A DNA stretch of 64,000 nt from Neobacillus notoginsengisoli. Its GTDB lineage: Bacteria > Bacillota > Bacilli > Bacillales > Cytobacillaceae. The position numbers and the translations under genes are program-made. This document shows, piece by piece, positions 36,210-43,670 of the stretch (its first letter is position 1; every line of letters begins with the position of its first letter). The stretch is from positions 1 through 64,000 of the forward strand of contig NZ_QWEG01000003.1 in NCBI RefSeq assembly GCF_003515685.1, given 5' to 3'. The notes under the pieces are model-generated. The model was not told the origin of the DNA and made no database searches. It was given only the letters and a program-made list of their open reading frames with translations.

Positions 36210-36235
36210 TGTCGCATTTGACACAAAATGCGACG
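36210..36235 (+). promoter_or_regulatory. hairpin upstream of small gene
   Basis: GTCGCATTTG and CAAAATGCGAC form an inverted repeat around ACA between copy L and the gene at 36259. It may be an operator or RNA hairpin; no T run. Confidence 0.4.
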
Positions 36236-36258
36236 GTAACGAAAGGGTTGAAAAGAAA

Positions 36259-36417
36259 ATGAACGATACAGGTAAATCAGTAGCTAGAACGGGTATTACA
36301 TTCGGTTCAGCGTTGGCAATCGCAATATCTTGGAGTTTACACAAATCAATTTTATGGGCATGTATTCATGGTTTTTTTAGTTGGTTTTATGTAATCTATT
36401 ATGCTTTTACAAGATAA
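36259..36417 (+). CDS. small membrane protein, 52 aa
   Basis: MNDTGKSVARTGITFGSALA then two hydrophobic helices and the ending WFYVIYYAFTR. Similar short proteins occur widely in bacterial genomes as unknowns. AAAGGG lies about 10 nt before the ATG. It is the last gene of the array before the IS110 element. Confidence 0.65.
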   Translation: MNDTGKSVARTGITFGSALAIAISWSLHKSILWACIHGFFSWFYVIYYAFTR

Positions 36418-36545
36418 ACTTGATGCACATTTCGAACATAATGTGTAATAGGTATTTATTAAACTAAACCAGCTAATAGTTTGTCAAGATTTTTCATTTA
36501 AATAGATTTTTATACTGTGCTATTCTAAAAATAAGCATGCCAAAT

Positions 36546-36576
36546 AACCTTCCGTTTTGCCGAATTGGAAGGTTTT
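36546..36576. terminator. hairpin in the IS110 right end
   Basis: AACCTTCC and GGAAGGTT flank GTTTTGCCGAATT, followed by TTGTTG. It may end transcription of the upstream plus-strand gene or of the transposase. Confidence 0.6.
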
Positions 36577-36600
36577 GTTGTATTTAGTTAGATATTGTTC

Positions 36601-37839
36601 CTAAACATTATCTTGGAAAATGCTCTTTCTTTTTAGTAAGGCATATATCCAATAAAGAAGCTTATTTACGCAGGCTATAACAGCTACTCTGAAGGATTTT
36701 CCTTCTTCGCGTTTCTTGTCGTAAAACTCTCTCAGTCTCTTATTACGTGGAATAATCATGTCAGTGGTTTACTTTTTACGGGCGTCCCTGATGCCACTTT
36801 GAACAGCCATGTATAAGGCGTGACGGAGTCTACTGGAGCCTCGTTTGGTAATCCTGTTTACCGATGCAGTAAATTTACCAGAAGAGTACACACTTGGATC
36901 AACGCCTGCGAATGCAACGAGTTTTTTGGCATTATCAAACCGATCTATTTCCCCAATCTCAGAGATAATCGTTGCCGCGATTTTTTCTCCGATTCCAGGG
37001 ATAGATTGGAGTAGTTTATATTCTTCAATTTCTTTAGCGAGGGCATCTATTTCTGCTGATAACTTTGATAGATGCTCTTCGTATTGAAGAACAATCCTTA
37101 TCAGTATCTCCATGTTAAAGATATGACTCTGATACAGATTTCTTTGGAACGGGTTCCTAAGGGCTGCCTCTCTTAGTTTCTGTGCCTTTTCTGTTGCCCA
37201 AAGTCTTGAACGACTTTTACATATTAAATTTATATTCTCGGTGATATCATTTTCACTGGCACTTAAAACGGCCTCTGATGTTGGATATTCAAGTAGGGTG
37301 AGTAATGATACCTTTGAATACAAACTCCCAAATACCCCTCTGTACTCGGGGAATACCTGATCCAATAAAGTATGAAGCTGGATCTTTGTTTTGGCCGTAA
37401 TTTCCGCAAGACTTTCTTGTTGTCTCGTCAAATTTCGAAGGTCCAAAAGCTGTATGCCGCGTTTTTTATAAGGCTCCAGCTCCTCTTTATAAAAGAGTTC
37501 ACAAAGGTGATAAGCATCTGCTGCATCTGTCTTTACCTTCCGTAAACTAGAACTCTTGGCCCTATGCGAGATAAGAGGATTAACAATGATATATACATAC
37601 TTGTGTTCCTCCAAAAATTGAATGACTGGAGTATTATAATGTCCAGTTGATTCCAAAACTACCGAAGGTTGATGACCAAGTGCTGCCTTTTTAACTTCAT
37701 TAAGGAATTCTAATAAGTTCCCCAATCCTTCGAAGTTGTGAGTAATGCTAAAGCTTCTCCGATAAGGCTTCCCCTTATCTAAAAATGCCTGGACCTGACT
37801 TTCTCCTTTTGATACATCCAGGCCTACGACTGGATTCAT
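36601..37839 (-). pseudogene. IS110-family transposase with late nonsense codon
   Basis: DEDD-type N-terminal RuvC-like domain starting MNPVVGLDVSKGESQVQAFL with LESTGHY and KTDAADA, then a Transposase_20 domain with LLQSIPGIGEKIAA and the catalytic-serine region ITKRGSSRLRHALY. An in-frame TAA at 36769-36771 follows RDARKK. The same frame then continues IIPRNKRLREFYDKK to TAG at 36601. So about 55 C-terminal residues are lost if the stop is real. Core catalytic residues precede it, so residual activity is possible. AGGAGG precedes the ATG. Confidence 0.82.
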
Positions 37840-37849
37840 GCTTTTCTCC

Positions 37850-38081
37850 TCCTAAATCTCAATTTGTCGGTATCCCCTAAGGCTTCTTGTAATGTCATAG
37901 GTTCGCTTGTTAAACGGGATCATTGTCCCAACCAGCCTGAAACATGTTTATACAAGTAGGGGGTGAACAGTTTAGCTGACGGGATTTAACCCACGGGTGC
38001 GACGTTCTACCCCGACTACCGATATATTAAGACCCAAAATAAAAAGGTCAACCAGAAATATCTGGCTGACCTTATAATACG
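37850..38081 (-). ncRNA. predicted bridge RNA of the IS110 element
   Basis: In IS110-group elements the noncoding left end encodes a bridge RNA with loops that guide target and donor choice. This region has the expected length and position, a 13-bp hairpin (38044-38073) and further stems such as CCCCGAC/GGGGGTG surroundings. Read on the minus strand it holds GCACCCG (complement of 37993-38000), complementary to the right flank ACGGGTGC at 38083-38090. It also holds CTAAACT (complement of 37969-37975), equal to the left flank TAAACTAA. Promoter and ends are not defined. Confidence 0.65.
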
Positions 38082-38092
38082 AACGGGTGCTT
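38082..38092 (+). repeat. cassette-type repeat, copy interrupted by IS110
   Basis: AACGGGTGC is the right part of a repeat whose left part (AAACTAA) is at 36461-36467. Sequence beyond it diverges from other copies. Confidence 0.6.
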
Positions 38093-38122
38093 AAGTTAAA
38101 CATCGTTATAATTAATTGAAGG

Positions 38123-38163
38123 ATAGCCTGGTTCCTTTACGGAGCTAGGCTATATTATTTTCC
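38123..38163 (+). terminator. terminator-like hairpin after the array
   Basis: ATAGCCT and AGGCTAT with inner pairing, followed by ATTATTTTCC. A second hairpin GCACCG/CGGTGC lies at 38176-38193. Confidence 0.55.
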
Positions 38164-38240
38164 CCAAGACAAATAGCACCGCAAAAACGGTGCAAATTGA
38201 ATTACATTTTACTTTACATATTTAGCTGAAAATTCACGTG

Positions 38241-38280
38241 TTGCGATAGGTAACGGAACCCGTTATCCGAATGTGGCAGC
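38241..38280 (-). repeat. hairpin repeat, right copy flanking the array (inverted)
   Basis: TTGCGATAGGTAACGGAACC followed by CGTTA is the reverse complement of the core of 28912-28938 with one mismatch. Confidence 0.6.
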
Positions 38281-38418
38281 CCTTTTATTGATGTTTTATT
38301 GCTCTGTTTTTCAAGTTCTTATACAATCCGCCAGCTCCTCCAGCCTGTTTAGGTACTTATAAAACAGTCTTATCCATAAACATATAAGAGAAAACAATGA
38401 GAAGGGGGGCGAAGTCAA

Positions 38419-39831
38419 TTGTTGAAGGTTAAGGTTGGTTTACGGCCCGTTGCAAGCCGGTTGAATTTAACTACTGTGTTAAAAACGGCTATCCTTCCTG
38501 GTGAGTCAACGGAACGATTATTTATTGCTACCCAGGTGGGAGAGGTCTTTTATGTAGGAGATTCAAGTATAAGGAGTTTTTTAGATATTCGCTCGCGAAT
38601 TATAAAACTGGGTACCTTCGAACCAGGGGTTTCTAGAGGGGGATATGATGAGCGGGGATTGGTGGGGCTTGCGTTTCATCCGCAATTCCAGTCTAACGGT
38701 TTGTTTTATCTTCATTATTCAGTAGCTGGAACACAAGGTCCAGGGGCGCTTCCTGGATCTTTTCAGCCTGACCCTTGCAAACCTGAAACCCTAAACTTAA
38801 GGTGGTTAAATCGAGAAACGCAATATGACCATATTGATACTGTTGAGGAATGGATTTTGCAATCGAATGGGCAGCCACAAAAACGACGGACATTACTTAA
38901 TTTAAGGAGACCTTTTTTCAATCATAATGGGGTCAATAGCTTAAATTTTTCGCCTGAAACAGGAAAACTTGTTTTGACAACCGGAGATGGCGGGGCAGGC
39001 TATGACCCATTTAATTTAGCACAGGATGATTTGGAAGTCGCCGGGAAAATCATTGAAATCGATTTAAGTAAGAATACATTTATCAATAATCCACCTGTGG
39101 TTACGCGTTTTACTGAACTTCCCGTACCGATTCAGGAAACGCTGACGGTTATGGCAAAAGGGGTTCGCAATATACCAGGTATTTCATATCAAAGGTTTTA
39201 TCAACACTATCTCAAATATGTAGGAAATGTTGGCCAGGATTTGGTCGAGTCGATTTTTTCATTCTTAACATATAAACCAACACCAGTTACTCAACTTGTT
39301 CAAGGTTCATTCGGGCACGAGGGATTGGTTAACATTGGCTGGCGGGGGTGGGAAGGGGCTTTTCCTACCCCGATTGTCAGAAGCTGTGCGCAAAATCAGA
39401 ACTTGAATCAAAAAATAATGGTTTATTACAATGAAGCAGTCGCTCTGTCAGGGAGCCGTCTTCAGCCTTTAACTAGTTACTTTCATCAAGATGCCCGTCC
39501 CGATAAGTTTGCAGGTACCGCGCTTACAGGAGTGCAAGCCTATATGGGGAGTAGTATTCCAGGTTTAACAGGAAGCGTTGTGTTTACCGATCTTGCCCGG
39601 AAAGATTCCCAGCCTCATGTGAGAGGGGCTTTAGCTTATACGAAAGTAAGGCCAGATGGGAGACAAAATGATTTTAGCGTCATTCAAACCGATTATGACT
39701 TTGGGTCTCAATCCGCTTATTATGTTAGCTTAGGGACGAATCTGGATCAAACTCGATTATTTTTAGGGGTTTATGGGTCGATGAGGGTAGCTGATCTGAA
39801 CCAAGGGACTGTTTTTGAGATCGTGCCGTGA
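38419..39831 (+). CDS. PQQ-dependent sugar dehydrogenase-like beta-propeller protein, 470 aa
   Basis: Glucose/sorbosone dehydrogenase family: ERGLVGLAFHPQF, NHNGVNSLNFSPETGKLVLTTGDGG, AGKIIEID and VVFTDLA follow the propeller-blade order, and conserved His and Arg residues of the PQQ/Ca site are present. There is no signal peptide, unusual for this normally exported enzyme. A family member with structural or other binding role is also possible. TTG start at 38419 or 38422 behind GAAGGGGGGCG. Confidence 0.8.
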   Translation: MLKVKVGLRPVASRLNLTTVLKTAILPGESTERLFIATQVGEVFYVGDSSIRSFLDIRSRIIKLGTFEPGVSRGGYDERGLVGLAFHPQFQSNGLFYLHYSVAGTQGPGALPGSFQPDPCKPETLNLRWLNRETQYDHIDTVEEWILQSNGQPQKRRTLLNLRRPFFNHNGVNSLNFSPETGKLVLTTGDGGAGYDPFNLAQDDLEVAGKIIEIDLSKNTFINNPPVVTRFTELPVPIQETLTVMAKGVRNIPGISYQRFYQHYLKYVGNVGQDLVESIFSFLTYKPTPVTQLVQGSFGHEGLVNIGWRGWEGAFPTPIVRSCAQNQNLNQKIMVYYNEAVALSGSRLQPLTSYFHQDARPDKFAGTALTGVQAYMGSSIPGLTGSVVFTDLARKDSQPHVRGALAYTKVRPDGRQNDFSVIQTDYDFGSQSAYYVSLGTNLDQTRLFLGVYGSMRVADLNQGTVFEIVP

Positions 39832-39932
39832 TTATAGTGAAACCAGATTAAAACCATGAGTACGTATCCGCTTTAGTTAATAAAAGAGGGAAGCAATAAG
39901 GGGAGTCTCGTAGAATCACTAGAGAGTAAAAG

Positions 39933-39978
39933 ACTGTCGACAAAACCGGGGAAATCCGGGCTTGTCGACAGAATTTTT
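39933..39978 (+). terminator. terminator after sugar dehydrogenase gene
   Basis: CTGTCGACAA and TTGTCGACAG outer stem with an inner CCGG/CCGG stem, then AATTTTTAT. Confidence 0.85.
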
Positions 39979-40069
39979 ATATGAGGCGTGAATTTCAGAC
40001 GGAATGGATGAAATGCTAACCAAAAATACACAGTTGAATCGTGTAAGTACCCATATCATTTTATAATTT

Positions 40070-40660
40070 TCATTCGGCCTTCAGCTTCTCGAACACTTCT
40101 TCCGTCAGCGAAAAAGGGGTTGCTGTAAATATTGAAAATACTCCAAGCATGTATAAAAAGACGGCGAGTCCAACATTCTCATCAACTGATTGAAATCGTA
40201 GAACTGCCATGATTGCAATACCAATGATGATAATTCCAGCTAGTGCTGTCGGCCACATGACAAGTTGCTTTATCTTTCGCGGATTCACAAAGATTTTTCC
40301 TATTCTCTCTTTCAAAAGATGTCCCAATAGGAAAAGTAGCAGTGTACCAATGAGTACTGGCCAGAAAGCTGGCGTCACATAGCTCATTCTCACAAAAGGC
40401 ATTGTCGTGTAAATCGAGAACCCGATCAGCATCCAGTACGCTTGGATGGAATAGTAACGCTTCGTGTCATGTTTGTATCGATTCCACATCGTTAGTACAC
40501 GGAAGACCAGTAAAGCTTCTACACTTAGATTAATGGCAAGCCAAAAGAAAAAACCGTCTTCCGGCATGGAAGCTCCCACTATTAAAAAGAGATGCAAGCC
40601 AATCGTAAATCCTAGTCGTTTCTCCGCAACCGGTTCGGTTTCATTGTTTTTTGCTATCAT
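40070..40660 (-). CDS. multi-pass membrane protein, 196 aa
   Basis: Six predicted membrane helices with short charged loops (GFTIGLHLFLIVGAS, LAINLSVEALLVF, AYWMLIGFSIY, VLIGTLLLFLLGHLL, ALAGIIIIGIAIM, LAVFLYMLGVFSIF). Family unknown. GGAGAGTGAG precedes the ATG. It is a single gene between the terminator and the guaC promoter region. Confidence 0.7.
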   Translation of the reverse strand: MIAKNNETEPVAEKRLGFTIGLHLFLIVGASMPEDGFFFWLAINLSVEALLVFRVLTMWNRYKHDTKRYYSIQAYWMLIGFSIYTTMPFVRMSYVTPAFWPVLIGTLLLFLLGHLLKERIGKIFVNPRKIKQLVMWPTALAGIIIIGIAIMAVLRFQSVDENVGLAVFLYMLGVFSIFTATPFSLTEEVFEKLKAE

Positions 40661-40839
40661 TGGTCACTCACTCTCCTTTGTTTTCCCCTTAACTCAATGA
40701 TAGCAAGAAACTTCGCTCCCCGCTATTTCTCCTACGTCTATGGTGTTAATTTTTTCATTTATATATTTTCCTATCTGGAGCAAGCCCCTATTTCGACTGA
40801 ACAAACAGACCTGGATGCATTGCATGCATACAATAAATT

Positions 40840-40886
40840 AACGAACGTTCTAATTGGTTGACAGAAAAACGTTCGTCTATTAAACT
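40840..40886 (+). promoter_or_regulatory. guaC promoter with inverted ACGAACGTT / AACGTTCGT boxes
   Basis: TTGACA (40858-40863) and TAAACT (40881-40886) with 17-bp spacing form a sigma-A type promoter. ACGAACGTT at 40841-40849 is mirrored by AACGTTCGT near 40868-40876 inside the spacer. Inverted CGAAC boxes about 17 bp apart are the PurR pattern of Bacillus purine genes; a guaC-specific repressor is the alternative. Confidence 0.65.
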
Positions 40887-40964
40887 AATAATTGTGCTTT
40901 TGGCATCAGAAATGAGATGAAAACCTGTTTTATTACTATACGTATGAAAAGGGGACCTGTCCAA

Positions 40965-41948
40965 ATGGATACTGTTTTCGATTATGAAGATATTCAGCTT
41001 ATTCCAGCAAAGTCGATTGTAAAAAGCCGTTCTGAATGTGATACATCTGTAGAGTTTGGCGGACGTAGGTTTAGGCTGCCAGTCGTACCGGCAAATATGC
41101 AAACGATTATTGATGAGAGCCTGGCCATCAAATTGGCAGAGAACAACTATTTCTATATCATGCATCGTTTTCAGCCGGAGAAGCGAATTGATTTTGTAAA
41201 AGATATGAGGTCCCGCGGTTTATATGCTTCCATTAGCGTCGGGGTAAAAGAAGACGAATATCGGTTCGTTGAGCAATTGGCGGAGGAACAATTAATTCCT
41301 GAGTACATTACAATTGATATTGCCCACGGCCATTCCGAATCGGTCATCAATATGATCAAGCATATTAAAAAGCATCTTCCTGAAAGCTTCCTGATTGCAG
41401 GCAATGTGGGTACTCCTGAAGCCGTTCGTGAACTGGAAAATGCGGGTGCGGATGCAACGAAGGTAGGAATTGGACCTGGTAAAGTGTGCATCACGAAAAC
41501 TAAAACAGGTTTCGGCACAGGAGGCTGGCAGCTGGCTGCGGTAAGATGGTGTGCCAAAGCGGCGAGCAAACCGATTATTGCCGACGGCGGTATTCGTACA
41601 CATGGCGACATTGCAAAATCTGTCCGCTTCGGAGCTTCAATGGTCATGATTGGTTCACTTTTTGCGGGCCATGAAGAATCACCTGGGGAAACAATTGAAA
41701 TTCACGGAAAGCTTTATAAAGAATATTTCGGTTCGGCTTCCGAATTTCAAAAAGGCGAAAGAAAAAACGTCGAAGGCAAAAAAATGCATGTTGAGTTTAG
41801 GGGATCGATCAAGGATACTCTCGTTGAAATGGAGCAGGACCTTCAATCATCGATTTCGTATGCTGGAGGCAACAAACTATCCGCCATCCGCAACGTCGAC
41901 TATGCGATTGTAAAGAATTCAATTTTTAATGGTGATAAGATATATTAA
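40965..41948 (+). CDS. guaC: GMP reductase, 327 aa
   Basis: IMPDH/GMPR family TIM barrel with [26 protein letters not shown] at the N-terminus and the catalytic-loop cysteine in [24 protein letters not shown], then [16 protein letters not shown]. Lack of CBS domains and the GuaC-specific loop distinguish it from IMP dehydrogenase. It converts GMP to IMP with NADPH. ATG 40965 follows AAAAGGGG. The inverted boxes upstream suggest purine-dependent control. Confidence 0.93.
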   Translation: MDTVFDYEDIQLIPAKSIVKSRSECDTSVEFGGRRFRLPVVPANMQTIIDESLAIKLAENNYFYIMHRFQPEKRIDFVKDMRSRGLYASISVGVKEDEYRFVEQLAEEQLIPEYITIDIAHGHSESVINMIKHIKKHLPESFLIAGNVGTPEAVRELENAGADATKVGIGPGKVCITKTKTGFGTGGWQLAAVRWCAKAASKPIIADGGIRTHGDIAKSVRFGASMVMIGSLFAGHEESPGETIEIHGKLYKEYFGSASEFQKGERKNVEGKKMHVEFRGSIKDTLVEMEQDLQSSISYAGGNKLSAIRNVDYAIVKNSIFNGDKIY

Positions 41949-41981
41949 GCAATAGGGAAAAGCGCTTAATGATGTAAGGAA

Positions 41982-42018
41982 AAAGCCCAAGTTCTTCTTA
42001 TGGAGAATTTGGGCTTTT
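41982..42018 (+). terminator. guaC terminator
   Basis: AAAAGCCCAA and TTGGGCTTTT with inner TTCT/AGAA pairing, then AAC. Confidence 0.88.
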
Positions 42019-42121
42019 AACATTTTAAATTATGAAAAGATGCAGCAAAAAAGTAATGCTCTATGGCCGTTAATGGGCATACTACCATATAGTTGAGTAC
42101 CTCAATGTTAGGAGGACAGCG

Positions 42122-42445
42122 ATGGCTAAGAAGAGCGAACAAACGACTGAATCGGCGAATAAAGATAAAGTCGTTCAATTGCCTGATCATCAGCAAACTA
42201 AGGATGAAACTGCCGAACTAACCAGGATGCTTGCGGCAGTATTGGACTATCTATCTGACGAAACACTCGAGGTAATTGATATCGATTATCTTTTTGAAAA
42301 TACAGAGGGTCTGAAGGATTGGTGGAATCATTACCAGGAAAACAATCGGAAAAAAATTGAGGAAGAAATCAAGAAATCTCTCGGTGATCTATCTTTGGAA
42401 GACCTGCAGAAAATCCGGGAACAGATAAAGAAAAACAATGGATAG
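42122..42445 (+). CDS. hypothetical protein, 107 aa
   Basis: Highly charged, mostly helical cytoplasmic protein (TAELTRMLAAVLDYLSDETL and KKIEEEIKKSLGDLSLEDLQ) conserved in style among Bacillus unknowns. TAGGAGGACAGCG precedes the ATG and a terminator follows, so it is monocistronic. No function assigned. Confidence 0.7.
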   Translation: MAKKSEQTTESANKDKVVQLPDHQQTKDETAELTRMLAAVLDYLSDETLEVIDIDYLFENTEGLKDWWNHYQENNRKKIEEEIKKSLGDLSLEDLQKIREQIKKNNG

Positions 42446-42470
42446 AGCCATGGACAATGAATCGAACTTC

Positions 42471-42524
42471 ATAATAAAAGCCTAATCCCTCCATACGTTT
42501 GACGAGGAATTAGGCTTATTATTA
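42471..42524. terminator. bidirectional terminator
   Basis: ATAATAAAAGCCTAATCCCTCC and its mirror GAGGAATTAGGCTTATTATTAT form a long stem between convergent genes ending at 42445 and 42551. Confidence 0.85.
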
Positions 42525-42550
42525 TCCGCAAACATGCTGGACAAGGAGAA

Positions 42551-43438
42551 CTATATTTCTAGTCGAGCCTTTTCCAATGCCGCAATTTCAATTTTCTTCA
42601 TTTTGTACAGCACTTCAGTCACTCTCTTAATTTCCTCTTTTGATCCTTTAAACATGACTTCATCCATGTTTTCCGGAACGATCTGCCATGAAACGCCGAA
42701 TTGATCTTTTGCCCATCCGCACTGTTCTGCCTCAGGTACTTTAGAAAGCTTATCCCAGAAGTAATCAATTTCATCCTGATTTTTGCAGTTTATGATGAAG
42801 GAAAAGGCTTCGTTAAAAGTGGAGACTCCACCAAAGGCATGATCCATTGCTGAAAAATGAAGACCGCTAAGTTTGAAGTCGGCATAATTCACTTTTGCCT
42901 TAAGGGACGTTGCTTCTCCTTCTTGATACCTGCTGATTGATCCTATACTGGAATCTTCGAATATTTCGGCATAGTACCTCATTGCTTCCTCGGCTTTCCC
43001 GCATACCTCACTTGAAAAACGGAAGTTCGGGGTAATTTTTTGAACCGTTTGTTCTTCGTCCATAAGCATCAATTGCCAGGACAGTCCGAACCGATCCTGA
43101 CCCCAGCCATATCTTTTGCTAAAAGGATATTCTCCCAACGGCATGAATTCACTGCCGCCATCAATGAGAGCATTCCATCTAGTATTTAGTTCTTCTATCG
43201 ATGAACATGCCACGAATAAGGAGATGGTTGGATTTAACTTAAAGTAGGGACCCGCGCTGATTGCATCAAATCGTTGTCCCGCCAACTCAAAGCTCACATA
43301 TTCCGCGTCATCTCCAGTAGGGGTTTTTCCAAGGCTTCTCACATTCAAGAGTTTAGAATCGTCAAACAAACTAATGTAGAACATTGCGGCTTCTTTCGCT
43401 TCTTTGTCATACCAAAAATGCGGAACTATTTTTTGCAT
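42551..43438 (-). CDS. VOC/PhnB-like protein with two tandem domains, 295 aa
   Basis: Two copies of the 3-dmu-9_3-mt (PhnB-type glyoxalase/VOC) domain: residues about 1-125 (KIVPHFWYDKEAKEAAMFYI, GQDRFGLSWQLM) and 130-270 (KITPNFRFSSEVCGKAEEAM, AKDQFGVSWQIVP). The duplication is typical for this family. Enzymatic role unknown. ATG 43438 follows AAGGAGACC; the extended frame to 43516 has no good site. Confidence 0.82.
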   Translation of the reverse strand: MQKIVPHFWYDKEAKEAAMFYISLFDDSKLLNVRSLGKTPTGDDAEYVSFELAGQRFDAISAGPYFKLNPTISLFVACSSIEELNTRWNALIDGGSEFMPLGEYPFSKRYGWGQDRFGLSWQLMLMDEEQTVQKITPNFRFSSEVCGKAEEAMRYYAEIFEDSSIGSISRYQEGEATSLKAKVNYADFKLSGLHFSAMDHAFGGVSTFNEAFSFIINCKNQDEIDYFWDKLSKVPEAEQCGWAKDQFGVSWQIVPENMDEVMFKGSKEEIKRVTEVLYKMKKIEIAALEKARLEI

Positions 43439-43670
43439 AGCGGTCTCCTTACTGTTCCTATATTTACCGGCAATTTTTGATGCCAGCATTATAACTATTA
43501 TAATTGGTAGATCCAAATCATCGCAAAATTGGGAAGGGGAAGTCCCGCAATGTTTCGAGTTCTAGTCGCCAACATTTTTTGAAAATTGACGCTCGTGTTG
43601 TGGATAATTTTGTATAATGAAAGTAGATAAACTAGGTAATTAAATACATAGAGAAAATAGGGGTAATGGA

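Larger units (their letters stand above)
36468..38081 (-). mobile_element. IS110-family insertion element, nearly complete
   Basis: Transposase on the minus strand with a ~240-bp noncoding left end (37840-38081) and ~130-bp right end. The flanks are TTAAACTAA (36459-36467) and AACGGGTGC (38082-38090). Joining them over a shared AA restores CTAACGGGTGC, the left half of the array repeat, so the element sits inside a repeat copy. The ~1.6 kb size fits IS110. No terminal inverted repeats, as usual for the family. A second, decayed copy is at 1341-1802. Confidence 0.82.

Noticed and set aside
29004-36417. Classical integron
   Set aside because: No tyrosine recombinase (IntI) and no canonical attC in the window; minus-strand genes are also present. 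Kept as cassette-like only.
41171-41647. Minus-strand ORFs over guaC
   Set aside because: Shadow frames of a clear enzyme gene without start signals.
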